Shown: in pieces, positions 7,701 through 15,253 of the stretch
How the letters are laid out: every line of letters begins with the position of its first letter
Numbering within the stretch: the first letter of the stretch is position 1
NCBI GenBank assembly: GCA_041494445.1
Contig: JBGQAU010000051.1
Location: 1-22,672, forward strand
DNA from: JAIQFR01 sp041494445
Lineage (GTDB): Bacteria > Acidobacteriota > Polarisedimenticolia > Polarisedimenticolales > JAIQFR01
Direction of reading: 5' to 3'
Length of the DNA stretch: 22,672 nt
Notes under the pieces: generated by a model
The model's database searches: none
Told to the model about the DNA's origin: nothing
The model's input: only the letters and a program-made list of their open reading frames with translations
Program-made: the position numbers and the translations under genes

Positions 7701-9632
7701 GGCTCCCGTCGAATCCCCGCGCGCCAGCGCTTCCCTGGCTGCCCTCTCCGCGGCCTCGACCGTCCGCTCCCGGTCCCCCGCGCCGCTCCAGAGCCGCGCG
7801 AGGCGCCACGAGTCGGCCGCGTCGCCCTCGACCTCCAGGAGCAGCTCCGCTCCCCGCCGGTGCATCTCCCGTCGGCGCTCCACTTCGATTCCCGACAGCA
7901 CCTGCTCCGCCACCGACCTGGAATCCGCCGACCACCCGCCGTCCTTCGAACGAGCGAGGCCCGCCGCCGAGACCTCCGCGGCCGCCTCGACCGAAGCCGC
8001 GGGGTCGAGCCCCGCGAGCCTCCCGGCCATCACCGCATCGGCTCCCTCGCCCAGCACGGACAGCGCCTCGAGCCAGGCTCGTCCCGGCGCGCTCAGCAGC
8101 TCGAGCCGTCCCGCCGAGGAGCGGTCCAGAGCGAGGACTTTCCGCGTGCGGCCGCCGCGCTCCCACACCCCCTCGACGAGCAGCGACTCGACCGCCAGTG
8201 GGTTCCCCTCCGACGCCTCGAGGAGCCACTTGACCCGAGCGTCCGAGATCGCACTGCTCCCGGTCGCGCGCTCCGCCAGCTCGCGCACCGACGAGGCGTC
8301 CAGTGGCTCGAGGTCCACCCGGCGCAGCGTCGGCACGATCCCCGTGTCCGAAAGCAGCCGATTCAATCCCGGATGCCGCAGCTCGCCGGGACGCACCGCC
8401 GCCACCACGCGCAGCGGAGCCGCGCGCCCCTCGCGCGCCGCGCGCTCCAGGAACTCCGCGGTCCGGCCCGAGGCCGTCTCCACCTCGTCCACGAGCACGA
8501 GCACCCGGCCCCGCGCCGCGCGAGCCCGTAGACGGCCGAGCAGCGCCCCGATCCCTTCCTCGTCGCCCGCTTCCGAAGGCAGCCCGGGCGGCGGGACCAC
8601 GACTTCCCAGCCCCGCGCCGTCCCGTCGCTCGCGAGCCATCGCAGGATCCGCGTCTTGCCGCTTCCCGCGCCTCCGCAAAGCCAGGCGAGGCGCGGCCCC
8701 TCGGACTTCTCGAGGTGCTCCCAGAGAGCGTCGATCTCCTTCCGGCGCCCGGGGGGCGCTCCCGAGCCCAGTCGTGCCGCGCGGCTCGCCGGCGTCGCGT
8801 ACGTGTAGCTCACGCCGCACGTGGCGTTGAGCCGCGCCAACGCCTCCGACGCCTCCGCGGGGCGCTCCGTCGGGTCCGGCGCTAACAGACCCTCGATCCA
8901 CGATCCGAGCCCCGGAGGGAATCCCGCCGGGGGCCTGGGCCTGGGTCGCCGCCCGTCCCGCACCGCCTCGACGAACTTCGCGAAATCACCCCCCTGGAGC
9001 ACGAAAGGCGGCGCGCCGTGCACCGCCTCGAAGAGGACGGCTCCGAGCGCATAGAGGTCGGTCCGGCGGTCCGCCGGCTGCCCGTCGAACAACTCCGGCG
9101 CCAGGTAGGGAAGTGTCCCCGCCGGACCCGCGCCGGCGCCGTCATCGACGCCGCCGCGCAGCGCGAGCCCGAAGTCCAGCACCACGAGCCGGCACCCGAG
9201 CCGGGGCCGCGCCCGCACCAGAAGGTTGCCCGGCTTGAGGTCCCGGTGGATCAGCCCGAAGTCGTGCAGGAACGCCAGCGCCCGCAGCGCCTCGGCGGCG
9301 AGATCGAGCAGGATCCCGGGTCCCTCCATCCGCACCGCGGCGACCAGGTCCTCGCCTTCGACGTACTCCAGCGTGAAGCGGGGGAGGCCGGTCGTGGGGT
9401 CGAGGTCGAGGTCGTGGACCTCGACGAGGTTGGGGTGACGCAGCGCCGCGAGCAACGCGAACTCGCGCCGGAGATCCTCTTCGTGTCCCCGGCTGGCTTC
9501 GGCCAGCTCCTTCAGCGCGACGAGCGAGCCGCCGCGCAGCCGGTCCTCGACCAGCGAAACCCGACCGGCGCCGCCCTCGCCCAGAACGCGACGCCGCACG
9601 TAGCGGTCGGACGGACCGCCCCCCGTGTTCAT
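4770..9632 (-). CDS. Ser/Thr kinase - ATPase - TPR - GAF - sigma-54 activator fusion
   Basis: A 1620-residue cytoplasmic regulator with at least six modules. Residues about 10-270 are a Hanks-type kinase: G-loop GEGGAG 18-23, Lys41, HRDLKPGN 129-136, DFG 153-155, APE 178-180. Residues about 295-480 are a P-loop ATPase with Walker A GGAGSGKT 320-327 and Walker B VLVLVDEVE 377-385. Roughly 620-1060 is an Ala/Leu-rich helical, TPR-like region, and about 1137-1285 a GAF domain. From 1311 there is a sigma-54 AAA+ domain: Walker A GESGTGKE 1342-1349, GAFTGA loop 1389-1394, Walker B TLFLDEIGD 1409-1417. The C-terminus is a Fis-type HTH (SLGISRATIYRKIKEY). All catalytic residues look intact. The N-terminal half resembles PknK-like kinase-ATPase-TPR proteins; the C-terminal half is a complete bacterial enhancer-binding protein. 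The ATG at 9632 has no Shine-Dalgarno. Confidence 0.93.
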   Translation of the reverse strand: MNTGGGPSDRYVRRRVLGEGGAGRVSLVEDRLRGGSLVALKELAEASRGHEEDLRREFALLAALRHPNLVEVHDLDLDPTTGLPRFTLEYVEGEDLVAAVRMEGPGILLDLAAEALRALAFLHDFGLIHRDLKPGNLLVRARPRLGCRLVVLDFGLALRGGVDDGAGAGPAGTLPYLAPELFDGQPADRRTDLYALGAVLFEAVHGAPPFVLQGGDFAKFVEAVRDGRRPRPRPPAGFPPGLGSWIEGLLAPDPTERPAEASEALARLNATCGVSYTYATPASRAARLGSGAPPGRRKEIDALWEHLEKSEGPRLAWLCGGAGSGKTRILRWLASDGTARGWEVVVPPPGLPSEAGDEEGIGALLGRLRARAARGRVLVLVDEVETASGRTAEFLERAAREGRAAPLRVVAAVRPGELRHPGLNRLLSDTGIVPTLRRVDLEPLDASSVRELAERATGSSAISDARVKWLLEASEGNPLAVESLLVEGVWERGGRTRKVLALDRSSAGRLELLSAPGRAWLEALSVLGEGADAVMAGRLAGLDPAASVEAAAEVSAAGLARSKDGGWSADSRSVAEQVLSGIEVERRREMHRRGAELLLEVEGDAADSWRLARLWSGAGDRERTVEAAERAAREALARGDSTGASERFGYALRHLGRRDRRRRGLRLAQAESLMTATQFEAAARAYGAALPSSKALDERADVLSRQARALVLAAKFRRAQAVASEAAALARRDGLQSVEGRSLLALGMVLGRLGQFEEAIPVLDAALDLLRGPEDAVDRAATLQALGASKNNLLRQDAEQDHLESAELFAKGGHPERRLMPLLGLAICRERQGRLTEARSLLEEVRTEGARLGIWAPAQFALSRLASLALIEGRVERTVALAREGEDQALHLGDRNWFFVNRNMRASALTASGRPGEAAALLKSALEAAPDGLEPLRLLYANAALADAWMNLPEQDPLAIRAVLSRAIEIGRRTSDRRGLLLALGLEMERRATLESHASLEPERAEFDALLKDAGTDLDPEIPLRADLAMARSLLQRGDPAAATQLAEAVMHRAEDKGLVYFAARAACGLVETLRASGFESEADRVVVHGRELLEKAAARIEDAEFRRDFLARPVFRALRDASSDTPAAADRRLLALYDMIRALNSETDPEALLESALDMALGVVQAERGMILLREASGDASSVRLARNLEKETADDAEAFSRSVVAQAGEGKSVLTLDAGHDERFQGFKSISLYRIRSLMCVPLRSRGKLVGTVYVDSRREGRLFTQDDLRFLEAFADHAALALENARARADLERENRRLQELAGVRARFDNIVGHSAPMQKVFDLIEKVAASELAVLIQGESGTGKELVARAIHFHGPRKRKIFLSENCAAIPETLLESELFGHVRGAFTGADRDRMGLFEQANCGTLFLDEIGDMSPGMQARLLRVLEEGEVRRVGANRPIHVDVRVLAATHRDLPTEVAAGRFREDLMYRLQVLVVQLPPLRERPGDVALLAEHFLERIARERGRNPARLDVEVLEILERYAWPGNVRQLENVLQRLSLLAGERPITRAVLETDAGLRQALVPGTETAPLFSLEQTEREEIRKALEAARGKRDRAAKSLGISRATIYRKIKEYRLG

Positions 9633-9638
9633 GGCGGA

Positions 9639-9667
9639 AATATACGCCCGCCCATGTGCGATTTGAA
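9639..9667 (-). promoter_or_regulatory. Candidate promoter placing the regulator mRNA start at its ATG
   Basis: On the minus strand TTCAAA (9667-9662), a 17-bp spacer and TATATT (9644-9639) end only six bases before the ATG at 9632. Transcription would begin at or next to the A of the start codon, giving a leaderless message; this agrees with the absence of a ribosome-binding site. The -35 is weak. Confidence 0.35.
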
Positions 9668-9755
9668 CGAGAAAGTCTCAGGGTGAGACCGGCGGACACG
9701 TGCTACCGAGCCGGCGGTGCCGACAAGCGCGACAGAGCGGAAAGGCCGATGCAGT

Positions 9756-10523
9756 CTACGCGGCGCCTCCCATCCAGAGGCTGCGGGCCGCGGTCTCGCG
9801 GTGATCGAGACCGGCGGCCCGATCGAGCAGGCGGAGGCGCTCGGGCAGCTCCAGGCGGAACCGCCAAGTGTCGTCGCGGCCGCCGGCCGACGTGAACGCC
9901 GCCGACCATTCTCCCCACCAGGGCGCCACGCGCCGGGCGACCGGCTCGATCACCAGCACGCGCGTGCCGCCCGCCGCCGCATCGAGCAAGCGATCGAGCA
10001 GACGATCCCGCGCGGGCGCGCCGACCTCGTTGAGCGTGTAGGCGGCCACGACCGCGCCGTTCGCGCCGGGAAGCCGCGCCCGGTCAACGTCGGTGCGGCG
10101 AGCGCGGCCGCCCACGCGGAGCGCGCGGAGCGCGAGCGCGGTCTCGACGACGGCCCATTCGGCCTGGTCCACGCCGAGGACCTCGGGGGTGCCTTTCGCC
10201 TCGATCGCCCACGCCGCGCCCGCCGCCCCCGTCCCGCACCCGAGGTCGAGGATCCGCTCAGGGGGCGGGGACGCGGCTCCGATTTCCCGGACGATCCGCC
10301 CGACGACGAGGAAGTGCAGGGGTCCGTAGAACAGCGCGTAGGCGGCGCGCTTGCCCGCTCCCCGGAACGCGTCGGCCAGCGGCGCGCGGTCGCGCCGCTC
10401 GACGTAGAGCGACGAGAGGGCCTGCAGGCCGCGACGGATCTCGGCGAACGAGAGGTCGGCGCGGTGACGCGCCTCGAGCGCCCCGAGCCAGCGATCGAGG
10501 ATCTCCGTCCCGACGTCGCTCAC
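9756..10523 (-). CDS. SAM-dependent methyltransferase (possibly Rsm22-like)
   Basis: A class I methyltransferase of 255 residues from a GTG at 10523. Motif I is ILDLGCGTGAAGAAWAIE; it is followed by an acidic post-I strand VLGVDQ and a motif IV-like AAYTLNEVG. The N-terminal 75 residues are helical and precede the Rossmann core, an arrangement seen in Rsm22-like (ribosomal small-subunit-associated) methyltransferases; that assignment is tentative and I see no Cys-rich C-terminus. The GTG has a GGGGGA six bases upstream; the frame stays open to an ATG at 10646, but that start would run into the divergent gene at 10622. The big regulator follows 123 bp downstream on the same strand but seems to have its own promoter. 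Confidence 0.75.
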   Translation of the reverse strand: MSDVGTEILDRWLGALEARHRADLSFAEIRRGLQALSSLYVERRDRAPLADAFRGAGKRAAYALFYGPLHFLVVGRIVREIGAASPPPERILDLGCGTGAAGAAWAIEAKGTPEVLGVDQAEWAVVETALALRALRVGGRARRTDVDRARLPGANGAVVAAYTLNEVGAPARDRLLDRLLDAAAGGTRVLVIEPVARRVAPWWGEWSAAFTSAGGRDDTWRFRLELPERLRLLDRAAGLDHRETAARSLWMGGAA

Positions 10524-10621
10524 GCGTTTCCCCCGGCCCTTGCCACGCGGCGGGGCCGGGGGAAGGATAGACTGTGACGCGTGCGCGATGCACCGGGGCT
10601 TCGAGAGTCGGCGAGGCGGCG

Positions 10622-11941
10622 ATGTCGAGAGCGCGTCAGGTTTCATGGGCGATCGTATGGGTTCTTCTTCCGGTGGCGGCCGGGATCGCGGCGTGGACGC
10701 GGGGTGCGGGCGCGGGACCGGTTCCCGAGGCGCCCCCGGAGGCCGTGGTCAGGAGCCTCGATCTCGCGGCGCTCCTGGCCGAGGTCTCGCCGCAGGTGGA
10801 GGAGATCCGCGGCCTGCGCTTCAAGCGCCCGGTCACGGCGAACGTGATGGAAGCCGCGGAGGCGCGCGCGTACGCGTCGAAACGACTGCACTTCCTCGCC
10901 ACCGACGAGGACCTGCGCGCCGAGCAGACGCTCTACGAGCTTCTTGGGCTGGTGCCGTCGGGCGCGAACGTCATGAAGGATCTCCTTGACGTGTTCGACG
11001 AGCAGGCGGGCGGGTTCTACGACCCGACGTCCAAGACGTTCTCGCTCCTCGGGCACATGCCGCCGGGCATCGGACCGTTCCTCGCCTCCCACGAGCTGAC
11101 GCACGCCCTGGAGGATCAGTACTACGATCTGGACGGGCGGCTCGCCGCCGCGAAAGGGGACGACGACGCGATCTTCGCCCTGAGCGCCGTGCACGAGGGG
11201 AGCGCGACGCTCGTGATGGCGCTCTACGGGGCCCGCGCCACCGCCACCGGGCGGCTCCGGGTCGCGGACCTCGAGGACCTGGCGCAGAGCGAGGAGGGGA
11301 AGGGCGAGAGGCTCCGGGCGATGCCGCCGGTCCTGAGGAGACAGCTCCTGGGGGCGTACTTCCTCGGCGCGACCTTTCTCCTCCGCGGGCGCACCGGACC
11401 GATCGGGACCCGCGCCTATCCCACCGCCGACGCCGAGCGCTGCTACCGCGACGGGCCCGAATCGTCCGAGCAGATCCTCCACCCCGACAAGTACTGGGAC
11501 GAATCGAAGCGCGACCGGCCGCGGCGCGTCGTCCTGGGCGACGCGGGACGGCGGCTCGGCGAGGGGTGGCGAATGGAGGGGACGGGAGTCCTGGGGGAGC
11601 TGACGCTGGGCGTTCTCGTGGGGGCGCCGACCCCGTCCGCGGCCGCCGCGGGAGCGTTCGCCGGCGGCGATGCCTGGACCGACGCCGCGGCCGCCGGGTG
11701 GGGCGGGGACCGCTGGGAGGTGTGGGCGAAGGACGGCAGGAGGATCGCGCTCCTCGCAACCGTCTGGGACACGAAGCGCGACGCGGAGCAGTTCTCCGCG
11801 GCGCTGCCGGCACGTCAGGGGCTCGTCTGGAAAAGATCCGGGGACCGGGTGGGGGTGATCGCGGGCGATGCGGGGAAAGCCGCCCGCGAAGTGCTCGCCG
11901 CCCTCGTGGCGCGTCCCGCGTCGAGGGGACGTTCGAATTAG
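10622..11941 (+). CDS. Exported zinc metallopeptidase-like protein (HExxH)
   Basis: A 439-residue protein with an N-terminal hydrophobic segment (IVWVLLPVAAGIAAW, residues 11-25) acting as signal peptide or anchor. It has a gluzincin-like zinc motif HELTH at 157-161 and a second candidate Glu ligand in VHEGSAT (Glu192) about 31 residues on. The preceding GFYDP (131-135) followed by a conserved hydrophobic stretch is typical of putative bacterial metallopeptidases of this type. The C-terminal half (about 300-439) is a separate alpha/beta region without recognisable motifs. I prefer the ATG at 10622, preceded by a GAGG-like site, to the in-frame ATG at 10574 because the hydrophobic segment is then N-terminal. 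It is divergent from the methyltransferase (98 bp between starts) and convergent with the permease (45-bp gap). Confidence 0.8.
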   Translation: MSRARQVSWAIVWVLLPVAAGIAAWTRGAGAGPVPEAPPEAVVRSLDLAALLAEVSPQVEEIRGLRFKRPVTANVMEAAEARAYASKRLHFLATDEDLRAEQTLYELLGLVPSGANVMKDLLDVFDEQAGGFYDPTSKTFSLLGHMPPGIGPFLASHELTHALEDQYYDLDGRLAAAKGDDDAIFALSAVHEGSATLVMALYGARATATGRLRVADLEDLAQSEEGKGERLRAMPPVLRRQLLGAYFLGATFLLRGRTGPIGTRAYPTADAERCYRDGPESSEQILHPDKYWDESKRDRPRRVVLGDAGRRLGEGWRMEGTGVLGELTLGVLVGAPTPSAAAAGAFAGGDAWTDAAAAGWGGDRWEVWAKDGRRIALLATVWDTKRDAEQFSAALPARQGLVWKRSGDRVGVIAGDAGKAAREVLAALVARPASRGRSN

Positions 11942-11986
11942 CGGCGCGGGTACCGTCGGGCGGCCGGGATGCTCCCACCGGCTCGG

Positions 11987-13264
11987 CTAGCCGTCCGCAC
12001 GCCTCAGACGGACGACACCCAGCGCGAAACCGGCCGCCCCCACCGCGAGGAGGATCGCCGAGGGGAGGAGCATCTCCCGGAAGCCGAACCCCCGCCAGAT
12101 CGCCCCCTCCATCGAGAGCACCGCCCACTTCACCGGGCTGAAGCTCGCGACCGCGCGCATCCAACCCGGCATCGCGATCAGCGGGATCATTCCCCCGCCG
12201 AGCATGGACATGACCAGCAGGATCGCCCAGCCCGCGCCCGCCACCGACTGCTGCGTCTTCCCGAGCGTGCTCAGGAACATCATGATCCCGACGAAGCAAA
12301 GCGCGGAGCAGACCAGCGCGAGCAGCACCCCGGCGGGGTTCTCGAGCCGGACGCCGAACAGGAGGCGGCCGACCAGAAGGAGCAGGAGCACGACCCCGCA
12401 GGAGGCGGCGAAGCACGCCACGGCCTTCCCTCCCAGGATCTCCCCGCGCGAGAGGGGCGAGAGCCGGAGCCGGAGGTACGTCCCGTTCACCCGCTCGGTG
12501 ACGATCGAGATCGCGAACGTGGAGACGCAGCCCAGAAGCCCCCAGATGATCGCCTGGGGAAAGGTGACCTCGTAGGCCGATCGGGGCTCGCTTCCCTTCC
12601 TCTCCACCGCGACGGTCTTGATCCTGGGGCCGGACGCCGCGGGTCCTTGCTTCACGGTGCCCGGATCCACGGCGCCCAGGAAGCGGTCGAGGTCCCCGAG
12701 GAACCCCTTGAGAACCTGCCGCTGCGCGGGCGGAAGGCCGCTCGTGCCCTCCATCTCCGCGATCGACTTCCGGACGGGCTCCTGCAGGCTCTTGGGATCG
12801 GCGAAGCGGTCCGTGAGGAGACGGAACGACGCCTCCATCAGGATCCCCTGGAGGTAGCCAGCCTCCGCACTTCGCGACGGGTCGATGCCGACCTCGAGCA
12901 ACGGCTCCCCCTGGCCGCCCGCGAGCGCGCCCCACGGCGAGTCGCCGTACCCCTTGCCCACCGCCACGTACGCGACGAGCTTCCCCTTGCGGACCTGGTC
13001 CACTGCCTCGGCGCGCGCGAGCTTCTTCACCTCGAGCGCCTCGGATTTCTCGAGCTGCGCGGCGAATGCGCGGGAGCCGGCCGTGCCGTCCTCGTCCACG
13101 ACCGCGATCGCCAGCGATCCGCGGCCGCCTTCGCCACCTCCGCCGAAGATCGCGCCGAAGAGCGTGGCCATCAGGAGGGGAAACCCGACGACCCAGAACA
13201 GGCCGGCCCGGTCCCGCGCCAGGAGGCGCAGGTCCTTGCGAGCGACGGTCAGGACGCCGCGCAT
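11987..13264 (-). CDS. ABC-2 type transporter permease
   Basis: A 425-residue integral membrane subunit. One membrane segment near the N-terminus (FWVVGFPLLMATLFGAIFGG, about 24-43) is followed by a large external domain of about 180 residues. At least five further membrane segments fill the C-terminal half (around AIIWGLLGCVSTFAISIV, VACFAASCGVVLLLLLVG, LLALVCSALCFVGIMMF, WAILLVMSMLGGGMIPLI and AILLAVGAAGFALGVV). This 1 + loop + 5 layout is the ABC2_membrane_3 (NatB/LnrM-like) type. The ATG at 13264 shares one base with the TGA of the ATPase gene, so the pair is translationally coupled. The substrate is unknown. Confidence 0.92.
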   Translation of the reverse strand: MRGVLTVARKDLRLLARDRAGLFWVVGFPLLMATLFGAIFGGGGEGGRGSLAIAVVDEDGTAGSRAFAAQLEKSEALEVKKLARAEAVDQVRKGKLVAYVAVGKGYGDSPWGALAGGQGEPLLEVGIDPSRSAEAGYLQGILMEASFRLLTDRFADPKSLQEPVRKSIAEMEGTSGLPPAQRQVLKGFLGDLDRFLGAVDPGTVKQGPAASGPRIKTVAVERKGSEPRSAYEVTFPQAIIWGLLGCVSTFAISIVTERVNGTYLRLRLSPLSRGEILGGKAVACFAASCGVVLLLLLVGRLLFGVRLENPAGVLLALVCSALCFVGIMMFLSTLGKTQQSVAGAGWAILLVMSMLGGGMIPLIAMPGWMRAVASFSPVKWAVLSMEGAIWRGFGFREMLLPSAILLAVGAAGFALGVVRLRRADG

Positions 13265-14154
13265 CAGTCCCTGAGCCTCCGGCCGGTGAGCGCGAGGAAC
13301 ACCGCCTCGAGGTCGGGCCGGCGGACGTTGAGCGTCGCGAGCGGCAGGCCGGCGGAGGCGAGTCGCGCGACCTCCTCGAGCGGCCGGTCGGTCTCGATCC
13401 GGATCGATGTTCCCTCGACGCGCCAGGGAATCCCGGACGGGTCCTCGGGGGCTTGCGCCAGCACGGCATCGATGACCGCGGGGCCGCCGTGCAGCTCGAT
13501 CAGCCGGTCCACGGAGTCGAGGGCGAGAATCTTGCCGTGGTCCATGATCGCCACCCGGTCGCAGAGCCGCTCGGCCTCCTCCATGTAATGCGTCGTGTAC
13601 AGGATCGTCCGCCCGTCCCTCCGGAGTGCCTCGATGCTGTCGAAGATGTGGTTGCGCGACTGGGGATCGACACCGACGGTCGGCTCGTCGAGGAGCAGGA
13701 GGGGAGGGTCGTGGACCAGGGCGCACGCGAGGTTGAGACGGCGCTGCATGCCGCCGGAGTAGGTGCGGACGCGGTCGCCGCGGCGCGACTCGAGGCCGGC
13801 GAGCGCCAGCCCGCGGGCGACGCGCTCCTGGAGCGTGCGTCCCTCGATGCCGTAAAGCCTCCCGAAGAACTCGAGGTTCTCCTCGCCGGTCAGCTCGCCG
13901 TAGAGCGAGAGCGACTGCGGGGCCACGCCGATGGCCCTGCGGACCCCCGGGCGCGTCGGGTCGGCGGCACCGTCCACCAGGACCTCGCCCTGGTCGGGCG
14001 AGAGCCCGCCCACGAGGAGGAGGATCGTCGTGGTCTTCCCGGCGCCGTTCGGGCCGAGGAGGCCGAACGTCTCCCCGCGGCGAAGCGCGAAGGACACGCC
14101 GTCCACCGCGGTGATCGCGCCGAACGACTTCCGGAGGCCACGCGCCTCGATCAA
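13264..14154 (-). CDS. ABC transporter ATP-binding protein
   Basis: A 296-residue ATPase partner of the permease. Walker A GPNGAGKT is at 34-41, the signature YSGGMQRR at 132-139, Walker B LLLLDEPT at 152-159 and the H-loop His near 189; a C-terminal extension of about 80 residues follows the ABC core. I place the start at the TTG at 14154 (first residues IEARGLRKSFG). An upstream ATG in frame would add about 58 Arg-rich residues that do not belong to the family and lie inside the previous gene. The TTG overlaps the TGA of the upstream gene (TTGA), pointing to termination-reinitiation coupling. Confidence 0.9.
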   Translation of the reverse strand: MIEARGLRKSFGAITAVDGVSFALRRGETFGLLGPNGAGKTTTILLLVGGLSPDQGEVLVDGAADPTRPGVRRAIGVAPQSLSLYGELTGEENLEFFGRLYGIEGRTLQERVARGLALAGLESRRGDRVRTYSGGMQRRLNLACALVHDPPLLLLDEPTVGVDPQSRNHIFDSIEALRRDGRTILYTTHYMEEAERLCDRVAIMDHGKILALDSVDRLIELHGGPAVIDAVLAQAPEDPSGIPWRVEGTSIRIETDRPLEEVARLASAGLPLATLNVRRPDLEAVFLALTGRRLRD

Positions 14155-15116
14155 CGCCGTCCCGTCCGGGCGGGCGCGCCGGGACGCGCGCGCCTGGAGT
14201 CGATCGGGACGCCGTTCCGGTCGTAACGCACGATCCGGCCGGGAAGCCGCACCTCCAGCACCCCGCTCTCGTCGAGGCTCCACGAGGTCGGCTCGCCGTC
14301 CGTGCCGTACGACCACGTGAACGTCCACCGCGTGCCCTGGAGCAGGTCGAGCACCAGGATGCCCCTCTGGGGGAGCCCCGGCCGCTCGGGGTACGCGAGA
14401 TCCGCGGCGAGGAACGCGCCGTTGTTGGTGGCGGTCAGGCCCTTCACCGACGCCTCCGTCTCGGGGGCCCGGAAGGTCTCGTGCCCGTCCGGGCCGAAGA
14501 TCTCGAGGTCCGCCGGGGCGTCGATCCCCCGCGTCGTGGACACGGCCAGGCCGTGTGCCGCCGAGAGCGGGAGGACCTCCTTGACCCAGCGACCGTTCTC
14601 GACCGAGACGTTGAAACGCGCGTCGGGGTGCCTCGCATCCACGAAGGTGAGGGTCGTGGTCCCGGTCGGCCGGGGTGGCTCTTGCGAGTCGGGGGGGAGG
14701 GTCTCCGCGCCGGCAGCCCGTCGGTACCGCGTCGAGAGGATCGCCGCCGATCGGCCGTCCGGCGCGATCTCGGCCTTCTCGACGATTCCCTCCTCGAGAG
14801 TCTCCTCGGTTTGCGCCCCGGAGGCGGGGACGAGCCGCTGCTCGTCGCGGAGACCCAAATCGAGGACCGGCCGGCCGCCGTGGAACACGACGAGCCGGTC
14901 CGGGGCGTCGGGGGCCGTGCGATGCCCCGGCTCGACGCGGAGCCGCGCGTACTCCGGCTGGCCTTGAACGTAGAACTCGACGTGGTCCGGAACCGGGGCC
15001 TCGACCGCGGGGGCCGCCTCCGTCTCGCGCGCGGGAGGATCGGGCGCCTCTCCCGCGCGGAGCGGGAGCGCCGCGAGCGCCAGCGCGAGGGAGAAGAGAA
15101 GCGGCGCCTTGGTCAT
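14151..15116 (-). CDS. Secreted protein of unknown function, first gene of exporter operon
   Basis: A 321-residue protein with a clear signal peptide (MTKAPLLFSLALALAALPLR, probable cleavage near AGEA at 21-24), then a Pro/Ala/Glu-rich linker to about residue 43. The rest is beta-rich with repeated short strands and aspartate/glycine turns (EIAPDGRSAAILSTRY, LEIFGPDGHETF, GILVLDLLQGTRW), suggestive of a beta-propeller or WD40-like periplasmic fold; no named family is recognised. Its stop overlaps the ATPase start, so it is translated with the exporter and may be its periplasmic partner. No good ribosome-binding site precedes the ATG; a TAGAAT ten bases upstream could be a -10 giving a very short leader. 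Confidence 0.75.
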   Translation of the reverse strand: MTKAPLLFSLALALAALPLRAGEAPDPPARETEAAPAVEAPVPDHVEFYVQGQPEYARLRVEPGHRTAPDAPDRLVVFHGGRPVLDLGLRDEQRLVPASGAQTEETLEEGIVEKAEIAPDGRSAAILSTRYRRAAGAETLPPDSQEPPRPTGTTTLTFVDARHPDARFNVSVENGRWVKEVLPLSAAHGLAVSTTRGIDAPADLEIFGPDGHETFRAPETEASVKGLTATNNGAFLAADLAYPERPGLPQRGILVLDLLQGTRWTFTWSYGTDGEPTSWSLDESGVLEVRLPGRIVRYDRNGVPIDSRRARPGAPARTGRR

Positions 15117-15174
15117 ACGCGGACCAATTCTACATGGAACCGCCAGAAGGCGGCGAGCGCCCGGCCCGCGCGAC

Positions 15175-15203
15175 TTGCAGATTCACGGACCTACCTCTAG
15201 AAT
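15175..15203 (+). promoter_or_regulatory. sodA promoter (sigma-70 type)
   Basis: TTGCAG (15175-15180) and TAGAAT (15198-15203) are separated by exactly 17 bp, 50 bp upstream of the SOD start codon. Transcription should start near 15210. Confidence 0.65.
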
Positions 15204-15205
15204 GC

Positions 15206-15220
15206 GGACTGAAATAGTCC
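15206..15220 (+). promoter_or_regulatory. IscR/Rrf2-like operator at the sodA transcription start
   Basis: GGACT-GAAAT-AGTCC is an inverted repeat with a 5-bp AT-rich centre, overlapping the expected transcription start. Its core GACTgaaatAGTC resembles the type 1 IscR site (GACTAAAATAGTC core) of the Rrf2 family, which sense Fe-S cluster status. The regulator itself is not in the window, so the assignment is by motif resemblance only. Confidence 0.45.
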
Positions 15221-15253
15221 ATTATCGAGAGGGTTCAAACCCGGGAGGTTCCG

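Noticed and set aside
10971..13469. An 832-codon minus-strand frame across the metallopeptidase and exporter genes
   Set aside because: Low-complexity Arg/Pro/Ser translation; the ABC permease, ATPase and metallopeptidase frames explain the region.
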